Below the pieces are notes generated by a model. The model saw nothing but the letters and a program-made list of their open reading frames with translations, was not told where the DNA came from and made no database searches. The translations under genes and the position numbers were made by a program. A stretch of 64,000 bases of DNA from JANXQG01 sp963804375 (GTDB lineage Bacteria > Planctomycetota > Planctomycetia > Pirellulales > Thermoguttaceae), in contig CAWDQE010000021.1 in the NCBI GenBank assembly GCA_963804375.1, positions 496,001 through 560,000 of the forward strand, given 5' to 3'. Below, in pieces: positions 28,154-37,267 of the stretch (its first letter is position 1; each line of letters begins with the position of its first letter).

Positions 28154-30183
28154 TCCTCTTCCAGGTTGAAGGCATCCAGAAGCACTATGGCCCCGAGCCG
28201 GTCCTCGACGGGGTGACGTTCGAGCTGCGCCCCGGCGAGCGGATCGGCCTGGTGGGGCCCAACGGCACCGGCAAGACCACCCTGATGCGGATCCTGGCCG
28301 ACAAGGAGGAGGCCGACGGCGGCTCGATCGTCCGCCATCCTTCGCTCCACGTCGGCTATCTCGAACAGCAGCCCGAGTGGGCGCCCGGCCGCACGCTAAT
28401 CGACGAGGCCAAGAGCGCCCTGGCCGGTTTGGTGGCCATGGAAGCGGAGCTGATTTCGGTCGCCGAGGAGTTGGGCCATTGCGACGACCCGCTGGAGCAC
28501 AAGCGGCTGGCCGATCGCTACGACCACCTCCAGCACGAGATGCAAAGCCGCGACGCCTACAATCTCGACCACAAGATCGAACGCGTCCTGGAGGGGCTTC
28601 GTTTCCCCCGCGCCGCGTTCCAGCAGCCCGTCGAGTCGCTTAGCGGCGGCGAGCAGAACCGGCTGATGCTGGCCAAGCTGTTGCTGGCCGAGCCGAACGT
28701 GATGCTCTTGGACGAGCCTTCGAACCACCTCGACATCGAGGCCACCGAATGGCTTGAATCATCCCTGGCCGAAAGCGCGGCGGCCATGCTGCTGGTGAGC
28801 CACGATCGCTATTTCCTCGACCGCGTGACCAACCGCACTCTGGAACTCTTCCAGGGCACCGTCGAAAGCTACACCGGCAACTTCTCCGCCTACTGGACGC
28901 AGAAGGCCGAGCGGCTACTGGTCTCGCAGCGGACGTACGAGAAGCAGCAGATCGAGATCGAAAAGGCCAAGGACTTCATTCGCCGCAACCACTATGGGCA
29001 GAAGCACCAGCAGGCCGAAGACCGCCGCAAGAAGCTCGACCGCATCGAATTGGTGGCCGTGCCGCGGGCGATCGTCCTGCCGCCGATGGGCTTTCCGCCC
29101 GCCTCGCGGAGCGGCGATATCGTGGTCCGCGCCGAGGGGCTGGCCAAGGCCTTCGACCGGCCGTTGTTCTCCGCGGTCGAATTGCAAATCGTCCGCGGCG
29201 AGCGCTGGGGCTTGATCGGTCCCAACGGCTGCGGCAAGTCGACCTTGCTGCGCTGCCTGCTGGGTGAAGAGCGGCCCGATGCCGGCACCGTGCAAATCGG
29301 CGCGGGCGTGAGCATCGGCTACTTCGATCAGCACCTGTCGGGCGTGTCGGATGACGACGACGTGCTGGATTCGATCCGGCCCGAGGTACCCGGTACTCCG
29401 GGTCGCAAGCAGTTCTTGACGCAGCAGCGCCGGGACCTGCTGGCCCGCTTCGGCATCACCGGCGACACGGCCTTGCAGAAGGTGGGCAAGCTCAGCGGCG
29501 GCGAGCGGAACCGCGCGGCATTGGCCCGGCTGGCCGCGGCCGAAGCCAATTTCCTCGTGCTCGACGAGCCGACGAACCATCTCGATCTTTGGGCCCGCGA
29601 TGCCCTGGAACAGGCCCTGACCACCTTTGACGGCACCGTGCTCTTCGTGAGCCACGACCGCTACTTCGTCAACCGCGTGGCCGACCACTTGATCATCTTC
29701 GAGCCGGGCGGCGTGCGGGTGATCGAGGGCAATTACGAGGCGTATCAGCTTTTCCTGCAGAGCAAGGCCGCGTTGCCCCCCATGCCGCAGCCGGCCACGG
29801 CGCCGAGAAAGGAAGAAGCGGACAAAGGGAAAAAGGGAGAAAGGAAGAAGGGCAGAAAGGGAGAAAGCGAGAAAGGGAGAAAGGGATCCGCCCGCTCCCC
29901 TTCTCCCTCTCTCCTGGTCTCCACACCGCCCGGCAAGGACCAGCACGGCGGCGAAACCGTTGCGGCCCCGCGCAGCAAGAAACGCCGTTTCCCCTATCGC
30001 AAGCTCTCCGACATCGAAGGCGAGATCTTCCAGCGGGAGACGCGGATCGAGCAACTCAACGAAGAGTTGGGCGATCAGGCCACGTTCCGCGACGGCAGCC
30101 GCGTTCGCGCCCTTAAGCAGGAACTGGCCGATCAGCAATCGGCGCTGAAGAAAGCTCTACGAGCACTGGGAAGAAGCGAGTGA
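28150..30183 (+). CDS. ABC-F family ATPase (Uup-like)
   Basis: A 677-residue soluble protein with two ABC domains and no membrane segments. The first has Walker A GPNGTGKTT (36-44), signature LSGGEQNRL and LLDEPSNHLD. The second has GPNGCGKST, LSGGERNRAALARL and LVLDEPTNHLD. Between them is the linker typical of ABC-F translation factors, which act at the ribosomal E site. The C-terminus carries a coiled coil (about 610-677) as in Uup. Residues about 555-598 are a Lys/Gly/Glu repeat followed by a Pro/Ser stretch, encoded by low-complexity DNA. The start overlaps the EF-G stop (ATGA), so the two are translationally coupled, which fits a joint role on the ribosome. Confidence 0.92.
   Translation: MILFQVEGIQKHYGPEPVLDGVTFELRPGERIGLVGPNGTGKTTLMRILADKEEADGGSIVRHPSLHVGYLEQQPEWAPGRTLIDEAKSALAGLVAMEAELISVAEELGHCDDPLEHKRLADRYDHLQHEMQSRDAYNLDHKIERVLEGLRFPRAAFQQPVESLSGGEQNRLMLAKLLLAEPNVMLLDEPSNHLDIEATEWLESSLAESAAAMLLVSHDRYFLDRVTNRTLELFQGTVESYTGNFSAYWTQKAERLLVSQRTYEKQQIEIEKAKDFIRRNHYGQKHQQAEDRRKKLDRIELVAVPRAIVLPPMGFPPASRSGDIVVRAEGLAKAFDRPLFSAVELQIVRGERWGLIGPNGCGKSTLLRCLLGEERPDAGTVQIGAGVSIGYFDQHLSGVSDDDDVLDSIRPEVPGTPGRKQFLTQQRRDLLARFGITGDTALQKVGKLSGGERNRAALARLAAAEANFLVLDEPTNHLDLWARDALEQALTTFDGTVLFVSHDRYFVNRVADHLIIFEPGGVRVIEGNYEAYQLFLQSKAALPPMPQPATAPRKEEADKGKKGERKKGRKGESEKGRKGSARSPSPSLLVSTPPGKDQHGGETVAAPRSKKRRFPYRKLSDIEGEIFQRETRIEQLNEELGDQATFRDGSRVRALKQELADQQSALKKALRALGRSE
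29811..29940 (+). repeat. Purine-rich low-complexity segment inside the ABC-F gene
   Basis: Repeated AGAAAGGGAGAAAGGG-type sequence (29820-29887) is followed by a pyrimidine-rich complement (CCCCTTCTCCCTCTCTCC), so the whole can fold back on itself. It stays in frame and encodes KGRKGES-like repeats between the second ATPase domain and the C-terminal coiled coil. Confidence 0.65.
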
Positions 30184-30221
30184 AATGAATTGGTAGTATT
30201 TATCCGACGAAAGGCGATCAA

Positions 30222-33200
30222 ATGAGACAATTGCACATCGTTCTTCTTCGTGCCGGCGCGGTGTTGGCCGGCCTCCTGTTAGCGCTCCAGCCTGCGGCGG
30301 CGGCAACCCTGAAAATCCTGCTGCCCTTGGGTCGCACCGCGTATCAGACCAACGAGCCGATCGACGTCTCGGTGGTGCGGAGCGACGCGCAGGCCCTGCC
30401 TGCGGCCGATCTGGCCGTGATCCTGTCGAGCGGTGACGGCAGCCGGATGTCGTTTGTATTCCCGGTGGGCCCCGCGGCCGCCAGCGGCAAAGGCGCAACG
30501 GCCACCGAGCATCTGCACCTGAACGGCTGGCTGCTGCGTCCCGGCCGCTACACCCTTACTGTGACGGTCCACGGGGCGACCGCCTCCACGGAATTGGATG
30601 TCTACAGCCACTTGCGCCGCAGCACTTTCAAGAACATCGACTGGGGCTGCCGCGTGCAGGGCCCGGAAATGGCGGTGCTCGGCGAAGACAGCATGGGCTT
30701 CAACTTGCTCTATGGCGACTACCGGCAGCAGGCCAACACGGCCAACGCCCAGGCCACGCTCCGCGGCGGCGCCGATTACATGCAGTGCTGCGCCATGGGC
30801 GGCGGTCACCAGATGGATCTCCGCGCCGAGTGCGACTGGTCCGACCCGCTGGTCCTCAAGGGAGGCGCAGCCCGCGCCGCGCAGCAGGCATTCTTCGACC
30901 GCACCAAGCCCAACGCCCTGGGCGTCCACTTCTACGACGAGCCGGGCCTGACCTGGGAAAACGGCACGCCGCATGCCGTTTCGGCTCAGCTTCGCGCCTT
31001 CCAAAGCGCCTTCGGCGGCGAGCGAATTCCTTACACGGCCGTCAAGCCGGGCGACCCCGACGCGGCGGCCCGCTGGCAGCAGTGGGGCCGCTGGAAGACC
31101 TCGTTCCTGGAGGCCGCCTGGAAAGACGCCCGTTTCGCCGTCGAGCAGGTACGGCCCGACCTGATCTCGGCCACGCAGTCCCAATATGCCTGGAACGCCT
31201 ATGCCGACGGCTACTACTTCAACGCCGCCCGCAGCCTGCCGGTCCTCAGCGGGCACGGCGGCTACGACGACGGGCCGGGCAGCTACTTCTACCCTCCTTA
31301 CCACCACGAGTTCGGCCGCATCCGCCAGCTCGGCAAGCCGAACTGGTATCTGCCCAACTGGGGCAACACCAGTCGTGACGAGTTGTACCGCCTGGAACAG
31401 TACCTGTGCTTTATGAACAACCTGCAGGGACTGGCGAAGTCGCCCGATCCGGTCATGAACAATCCGTATAGCGCCGCCTCGTCGCCGAGCGTGGTGGAAA
31501 CCAACAAGCTGGGGCTGCGGCTGGGGACCATTTTCAGCGCGATGGACGCCACCCGCGGCGAGGTGGCCGTGCTCTACCCATTGTCGCAGTGCCTGGACGC
31601 CGAGATCAAGTCCGGCATGAAAGACAACTACCTGGGCGGCGGACTGACCCGCGGCCGCCTGCTGTCGCTGTACTTTGCGGGCAAGATGATCCGCATTCCC
31701 CTCACGCCGGTCGTGGAAGAGGATGTGCTCGACGGCTCGGTAGCCGCCGACTACAAGGCCATCGTGTTGACGAACGTCAATTATCTCGATCCCAAGGTCG
31801 TCGCCGTGCTGGAGGACTACGCGGCCAAAGGCGGACTGGTGCTCATGACCGACGACTGCCAGGCCCGGATCAAGGGTGCGAAGAACGTCGGCGCCGCGGC
31901 ACTCGACCTGACCGCCGAGATCGAGCGGGTCTGGGCCGCCGGCCAACAAGAGAAGTCGATGCAGATGCGGGCCGCCGGCCTGTTCTTTCGGGCTACGCGA
32001 CCGCTGGCCAGTGCGCTGCGGGCGAAGCTGATGGGGGCCGGCATTCGGCCCATCGCCGAGTGCGACAACGAAGAAGTGGTGATCTCGCGGCAGGCGCAGG
32101 CCGACATCGAGTACTACTTCGCCGTGAACGCCGCGTGGGACGAGAAGGAAGGCACGTTGCTCTCGATCAAGCCGGTGACTGCCACGCTGGGCTTCGCGGC
32201 CGACGGCCGGCCGACCTACGATGCCGTCCGCGGCGGCCCGGTAGTCGAGTTCAAAGAGAAGCCCGCCGGCGGCTTGTTCCGTTTCGGCGCGGGCGAGATG
32301 CGGGCCTTCGCGCGGACGGTGCGGCCCATCGGCGGCGTGCAGGTGCAGGCGCCTGTCCTTTCGAGGGATTTCACGCTCGACGCGGCCCCCGTCAGCATCA
32401 CCGTCGACGCCACGCTGGTGGATACAGCCAACCTGAAACTCGCCGGTGCGGCCCCATTGCAGGTCCGCGTCGTCGACCCGTTGGGCAGCCTCCGCTATGA
32501 CCTGTACCGCGCCACGGAAATGGGCACGCTCAGGCTCTCGCTGCCGCTGGCGGCCAACGATCCGGCGGGGACATGGACGGTCACCGTGAAGGAACTTCTC
32601 GACAACCACGCCGGCTCGGCGAAGTTCGTTTACAGGCCGGCCGGCCAGTGCGGCGCGCTGGCCGGGGCCACGCGGCGGGCCGTCTTCTTCGGCAACGACC
32701 GGGAGAACATCTTCCGCTTCATTCGCACTCATCAGGACGTGACGATCGTAAAAGGGACAAGCGATTACTGCGGCCCCGCGGCCGAGCGGTTGGCGGCGAG
32801 TCTTAAACCCTGGGGCGTCCGCGCCACGATCGTCTCCGCCGCGGAGGTCAACAAGCCGCGGACGCTCACCGCCGAAGAGGCGAAGACCTGGGTTGGCCTC
32901 GACTTCGGCCGTGCCGAGGCTGGCTCCGGCAACCGCCCGCAGAAGGTCGGCTTCGTGCTCGCAGCCCCGGCCATTCTCGTGGGCAACCCGGGCGACAATC
33001 CGCTCCTCGAATTCGTGCGGTCGACGGGCTTTTTACCCTATGCCCCCGCCGCGGAATTCCCCGGCCATGGGCGCGGTTATCTGGCCTGGCAGCGCGACGC
33101 CCTCGGCGCAGGCAGGAATCGATCGCCCTGATTGCCGACAACGCGCAGGGTATGGCGGAGGCGGTCGGATCGTTCTACGAGGCGGCGGCCGGCATCGACC

Positions 33201-33693
33201 CGATGACGCGATGGGCGACACCCGCCGCCAGCAGCGTAGCCCCCGCTACGAAGAACCTGCAAGCGGCAGAGGCCGCCGCCCGCTGGCAGGTCATCCTGCC
33301 GGATCGCGTGCTCGCGCTGTCCGTCACGGCGCCGGGCGAAATCACGGCCCTCTCGCTTGACGGTTCCGCCACACTGATCCGGGGCGGCAAGGTGGTCTCG
33401 CAGCGCGCGGTTGGCGCGGCCGGGATCACGGCCGCGAAGAAGGCGGCCGCCGTGAAACCCGCCGTGCCCGCAGCCCTCTCCAAGAAACTCCTGGCCGATC
33501 GCGTGCCGAAGTTCATCGTCACCGGCAACGGCGGCGCCGCCGTTGCCTACTGGGGCGGCGCCTGCAGGTCTTCCATGCCGACGGCACGCTCCGTTGGCAG
33601 CAGCTCCAGCCACAGGACATCAGCGCCCTGGCCTGGGCGGGCACGACGATCATCGTGGGACAGTCCGACGGTTGCGTGCTGGCACTGGAGTAG
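30222..33693 (+). CDS. Large secreted glycosidase-like protein (two frameshifts)
   Basis: About 1,157 residues when three frames are joined, at about 33108-33125 and about 33553-33562, each by one missing base. It has a signal peptide (VLLRAGAVLAGLLLALQPAAA region), an N-terminal beta-sandwich (about 25-130), a TIM-barrel-like region (about 140-450; GVHFYDEPGLTWENG, NWYLPNWGNTSRDEL) and a glutamine-amidotransferase-like domain (about 480-610; GGLVLMTDDCQARI) as in beta-galactosidase-type glycosidases. Beta-rich modules follow. The C-terminal frame (VFHADGTLRW, IIVGQSDGCVLALE) looks like a propeller blade. I infer a secreted carbohydrate-active enzyme; the catalytic residues are not certain. 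The ATG lies 38 bases after the ABC-F stop. Confidence 0.7.
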
Positions 33694-33725
33694 TGATTCC
33701 AGCAGATGGGTTTTTGCGGTCTGTG

Positions 33726-33770
33726 GTGGAGTTATTCTCACAATCGGGTTGACCAAATAGTATACTCCAC
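33726..33770 (+). promoter_or_regulatory. Candidate operator/promoter of the MazEF-like pair
   Basis: GTGGAGT (33726-33732) and ACTCCAC (33764-33770) form an inverted repeat that encloses TATACT (33761-33766, within the palindrome AGTATACT). An autoregulated antitoxin would be expected to bind such a site 25 bases before its start codon. No good -35 box is visible. Confidence 0.4.
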
Positions 33771-33794
33771 TAGACTTCCAGCGCGGAAAGGTGC

Positions 33795-34049
33795 ATGGAT
33801 ATGGCAAGTGCTACCGTGAAAATCGACAGCGAAAGCTACGCGAAACTGAAAGCCACTGCCGAGGAAACGGGCAGGCCGATGATCGAGGTCTTGGCGATGG
33901 CGATCGATTACTACTCGCGGCGAGCTTTTCTTGAAGGCGTAAATGCTGATTTCGCCGCGCTGCGAAGCAATCCCCAGAAGTGGAAGGCGGAGCTCGCCGA
34001 ACGAGCGGCCTGGGATGCCACCCTCAGCGACGGCTTGGAGGTGGATTGA
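33795..34049 (+). CDS. MazE-like antitoxin, ribbon-helix-helix type
   Basis: An 84-residue protein. Residues 5-38 (TVKIDSESYAKLKATAEETG, then PMIEVLAMAIDYYSRR) fit a ribbon-helix-helix DNA-binding domain. The acidic/aromatic C-terminal half (NADFAALRSNPQKWKAEL) is the kind that wraps around a MazF toxin. GGAAAGG precedes the ATG. It ends two bases before the toxin start, the usual toxin-antitoxin arrangement. The antitoxin itself appears intact. Confidence 0.7.
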   Translation: MDMASATVKIDSESYAKLKATAEETGRPMIEVLAMAIDYYSRRAFLEGVNADFAALRSNPQKWKAELAERAAWDATLSDGLEVD

Positions 34050-34051
34050 CC

Positions 34052-34300
34052 ATGCCCAAACCTCTCCGTGGCGAAATCTGGATGGTCGATCTGGATCCAA
34101 CACGCGGACATGAGCAGGCCGGTGCCCGGCCGGGGTTGGTGGTTTCGTCCGACGCTTTCAATGCCGGTCCCGCCAGCCTTGTCGTCATTCTTCCGTTGAC
34201 GAGCCAGGAAAAGGGAATCCGTTTCCATGTCCCTGTGTCTCCGCCCGAGGGCGGTTTGCGCAAGCCTATCAACGACATGCCGTCAGGCCTTCCGCCGTAG
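34052..34300 (+). pseudogene. Truncated MazF/PemK-like toxin
   Basis: The first 71 residues are a good MazF/PemK fold: LRGEIWMVDLDPTRGHEQAGARP, with the R/P-rich loop, then PGLVVSSDAFN and VVILPLTSQEKG. These toxins are mRNA endoribonucleases of about 105-120 residues. Here homology ends after GLRKP, and the frame stops 12 residues later in unrelated sequence containing CCGCCGTAGGCGG. The C-terminal strands and helix are missing, so it is probably inactive. A frameshift by sequencing error is less likely, because I find no continuation in another frame. Confidence 0.65.
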
Positions 34301-34324
34301 GCGGTAGTAGGCCCGACATTTCGT

Positions 34325-35569
34325 TTAGTAAGCAAGCCACGGCAGGACCAGCCCGATTGCCGCTCCCCCGAGCACCAGCCAAGCCGAATTCAGACGATAG
34401 CGAAATAGCAGCAATCCACTTACGATGGCGATGGCAAAGGTCGGGGTATTGACGAGGGCCTCGCGGCCGAGGCTCCAGGCGGCCGCGGCGACGAGGGCCA
34501 GTGCGGCCACATTGACTCCGTCGAGGAAGCTGCCGACCAGCGGCGATTTCCGCAGCCGGGGAAAGAGGGCCCCGCCCAAGGCGATGAATAGGAACGACGG
34601 CAAGAAGATGCCCACCGTGCCGGCCAAGGCCCCCAGCCAACCGCCGACGGGCCCGCCGCCGCGGTAGCCAAGGAGAAAGCCGATGAATGTGGCCGTGGTG
34701 AAGAGCGGGCCGGGCGTGACCTGGCCGGCCGACGTGGCGTCCAACAGCTCCTTGGCCGTCAGCCAGCGCGGGACCAGGTCGCCTTGCAAGAACGCCAGGA
34801 GCACATAGCCGCTGCCGTACAGCACGGAGCCGATCTTGAGAAAGTAGAGAAAGATCGCTCCGGGGCCGGCGTGGGCCGGATCGCTTTCCGCCGCCACTTG
34901 CGCTGCGGTGAACAAATGTGGCGCGTGGATCAGCGCCAGGATGCCGCACACGGCTGCCAGCAATAGGGCAAGAGCCCACCGCGAGCTTGTCGCTTTGACT
35001 TGCCCTGATCGTGCCAGGCATTGGATTGCGCCGCAGAGGAGCACCACCGACAAGGGATCGAGCCCACAGAGCGACGCTGCCAAGGCCGCCACCGCGATCA
35101 GACCGAGCCAGGGTGTCTTGACGGCCATCGGACCAAGTCCGAACAGGGCCTGGACGATGATCGCGATGACCACCGGCTTGACGCCGCGGAGCAGCCCGGC
35201 GACCTCCGGCAAGTTGCCGTAGACCGCGTAACCCCAGGCCAGGCCGGCAACCATCAGCATTGCCGGAAGGATGAAACAGACACCGCCCAGCAGCAGGCCC
35301 GGCCAGCCGGCCCGCAGGTAGCCGACGTAGATCACCAATTCCGTGGAGTTCGGCCCGGGGATCAGGTTGACGGCGCCGAGCATGTCGAGGAATTGCTGGT
35401 GGCTGAGCCATTGGCGACGGCGAACGAACTCCTGTTGCATCATCGCGATGTGCGCAGCCGGTCCGCCGAAGGCCGTTGTGCCCAGCCGCAGAAAGACAAG
35501 GGCCAGTTCCGCGAGCGATTGCCCCGCGGGGGGCTGCGAGGGAGCGGAATCTGGATTTGCGCAAGACAT
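34325..35569 (-). CDS. chrA: Chromate transporter ChrA
   Basis: A 414-residue polytopic inner-membrane protein of the CHR family, which exports chromate. The two homologous halves are visible: the first has FLRLGTTAFGGPAAHIAMM and the LGAVNLIPGPNSTELVIYVG motif; the second, from about residue 235, has FLKIGSVLYGSGYVLLAF and SAGQVTPGPLFTTATFIGFL. The two-domain length matches long-chain ChrA. There is no obvious Shine-Dalgarno sequence before the ATG. It lies convergent to the MazEF-like pair and close to the metal-efflux genes at 37-45 kb. Confidence 0.93.
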   Translation of the reverse strand: MSCANPDSAPSQPPAGQSLAELALVFLRLGTTAFGGPAAHIAMMQQEFVRRRQWLSHQQFLDMLGAVNLIPGPNSTELVIYVGYLRAGWPGLLLGGVCFILPAMLMVAGLAWGYAVYGNLPEVAGLLRGVKPVVIAIIVQALFGLGPMAVKTPWLGLIAVAALAASLCGLDPLSVVLLCGAIQCLARSGQVKATSSRWALALLLAAVCGILALIHAPHLFTAAQVAAESDPAHAGPGAIFLYFLKIGSVLYGSGYVLLAFLQGDLVPRWLTAKELLDATSAGQVTPGPLFTTATFIGFLLGYRGGGPVGGWLGALAGTVGIFLPSFLFIALGGALFPRLRKSPLVGSFLDGVNVAALALVAAAAWSLGREALVNTPTFAIAIVSGLLLFRYRLNSAWLVLGGAAIGLVLPWLAY

Positions 35570-35605
35570 GGTTATACATCATAGTCAACCAATGGTCTGT
35601 GCGAA

Positions 35606-35763
35606 ATAATTCCGGGGACAAAGTACCAAACTATTGGCGGAGCGGTCGGGGGCTGATGAATTTGGTGAATGGCCAGAACGACCAGTTGCTGAAAGTGGCC
35701 CCGCTGTTGGCGATGATTCCCGACTGGTGCGCCTTCGTGAAAAGGGGTGCTCGTTCATACTGA
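35606..35763 (+). pseudogene. Possible REP-associated transposase C-terminal fragment
   Basis: A fragment without a start reads RSGRGLMNLVNGQNDQLLKV, then APLLAMIPDWCAFV. This recalls the region of REP-associated tyrosine transposases where a Leu/Val-rich helix precedes a DWxxF motif. Only about 50 residues remain. The assignment rests on memory of the family and is weak. Confidence 0.3.
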
Positions 35764-35785
35764 TGTTAGACGGGGAGATTTAGGT

Positions 35786-35816
35786 GTAGGCCGGAACAAG
35801 CCTGCGCAGTTCCGGC
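35786..35816. repeat. REP-like palindrome, copy 2
   Basis: GTAGGCCGGAACAAGCCTGC followed by GCAGTTCCGGC; GCCGGAAC pairs with GTTCCGGC around a short loop. It is the same unit as 25854-25885 in the opposite orientation of the loop sequence. Confidence 0.65.
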
Positions 35817-35876
35817 ATTCACGTTCCCCTGTGTAGATTCGACTGCAGCGCGCGGTCCAATCAATCCGAACCCGGA

Positions 35877-35975
35877 GGGTTCACAGCAACTTCGCCTTTC
35901 GCCAACCTCGAAGAAGAATTGGTCGAGTTGCTCGAGAAGGCCGGAATCGAATATGACCCCCAATACCTCGATTGA
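35877..35975 (+). pseudogene. Possible IS200-like transposase C-terminal remnant
   Basis: A frame ending at 35975 reads FANLEEELVELLEKAGIEYD, then PQYLD. IS200-type transposases of planctomycetes typically end in a helix followed by GIEYDxRYxWD, which this resembles. The rest of the enzyme is absent. Confidence 0.35.
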
Positions 35976-36157
35976 CGCCGCTGTGACTCCTCCGGGGTCG
36001 CGAATCGTACGGCGACCGGGAACCCCGGGTGCGCTGCGCGACCCGAGGCTAATGGCTTTCATCCGGGATGGAAGAAGATTGGACACCGTTTCCACGTTTT
36101 CATTACCGAATTTCGCATTCACGACGCGCATCCGCGTATTCTTGCGTCGGATGAGCC

Positions 36158-37117
36158 TCAAGAACGCACGGCGCCATACTTCCTGGCATGGCCGGCGTTG
36201 TCGCGGACCTGATCGAAATAACGTGGAAACATCCCCACGATCAGGCCGTCGATGGGCTTGATGTTCGCAAAGGCATACTGGAATTGCTCGGCGACTTCCT
36301 TCTGATTCCAGCAATAACGGCCGGCGGCAAGGATCTTGAAGCCCATGCAAGGCTTGGCCACCTGCCGAATCATGGCCGTCATCTCCGTGCGATCAGATTC
36401 GAACATCGGCTCTCCGACGGGGACCATGCCGAGTTTCGCCTGCATTTCCTCCCGCGGCCGGGTGAGGCAGTAGAAAGCACACATGAAAAAATCGTTCTCC
36501 CATCCCTCGTCGACCATCCGCTTGATGTTGTCGGGCTTGTGCGAGGAGACGGCCGCCAGCAGCCCTTGGTCCTTCACCTTCTTGACGAAGTCGCGGACCT
36601 CCTGGGCCTTGCCTTGCCGGAACTTCCCGTCGGTCACTCCGCCATGGTGCACGATGGCAATGGGTTTCGTGTCGCGGATGACCGTCGGGATGGGAGCATC
36701 GTGTTCCCGCTCGGCGTGCAGACAGAACACTTTGGGTTCGATTCCCCGCTCCCACAGCTTCCGCAGCGTTTGCACGGCATGGGGTTTATGATCGTACTGC
36801 CAGGCGTTGATGCCGTTGCGCATGCAATCCTCCAGGAGCGCCACCGTGCGGTCCACGGTGAACCACTCCCGCATGGCGTTCGCCATATCCTTCGTGGAAT
36901 GCGAGTAGCCCTCGATGGGGTTCCAGCCGCACACCAGCCGGCTGATGCGATGCGGGCCGAGCTGGATCGAGGGCAAGGCAGCGGCAGCCGCGGCCGGTGC
37001 GGCGGCGGGTCCGCTCTGGGCCCCTTCGGCCTGGGACAAGCCCAATGCCCCTGCGGCCGCAACGGCGGAAACCTGCGTCAAGAACTCCCTGCGTCCGGTT
37101 CGATCGTTCTGAGCCAT
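36158..37117 (-). CDS. Tat-exported aldo/keto-reductase-like TIM-barrel protein
   Basis: A 319-residue protein with a twin-arginine signal (GRREFLTQ, then VSAVAAAGALGLS). The mature domain has the layout of an aldo/keto-reductase-like barrel: LGPHRISRLVCGWNP at the first strand, later helix-strand pairs, and KPCMGFKILAAGR near the end, where that superfamily binds nucleotide. The usual catalytic Asp-Tyr-Lys-His set is not obvious, so it may not be a redox enzyme. Planctomycetes carry many such Tat-exported proteins next to secreted catabolic enzymes. AAGGGA precedes the ATG. Location is probably periplasmic; the role is unknown. Confidence 0.65.
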   Translation of the reverse strand: MAQNDRTGRREFLTQVSAVAAAGALGLSQAEGAQSGPAAAPAAAAAALPSIQLGPHRISRLVCGWNPIEGYSHSTKDMANAMREWFTVDRTVALLEDCMRNGINAWQYDHKPHAVQTLRKLWERGIEPKVFCLHAEREHDAPIPTVIRDTKPIAIVHHGGVTDGKFRQGKAQEVRDFVKKVKDQGLLAAVSSHKPDNIKRMVDEGWENDFFMCAFYCLTRPREEMQAKLGMVPVGEPMFESDRTEMTAMIRQVAKPCMGFKILAAGRYCWNQKEVAEQFQYAFANIKPIDGLIVGMFPRYFDQVRDNAGHARKYGAVRS

Positions 37118-37267
37118 GTGAAAATCCCTTCTGTTGTGTCGTTAGGATAAGTCAAGACATTATAGGAGACCTTCTTGATTCCGACCAGTCGGCAGGCCGG
37201 ACAACGTCATTCGGCTCGCAGGGCCAGCCGTTCAGCCGGCGAAGGGCGCAGCCCTGGCAGCGCGTCC

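Larger units (their letters stand above)
35570..36157. other. Intergenic region with transposase remnants and a REP-like repeat
   Basis: No intact gene. It holds a degenerate frame ending at 35763, a second ending at 35975, and a REP-like palindrome at 35786-35816. The part from 35985 to 36060 repeats short CG-rich inverted motifs (CTCCGGGGTCGCG, GGAACCCCGGG). Confidence 0.5.
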
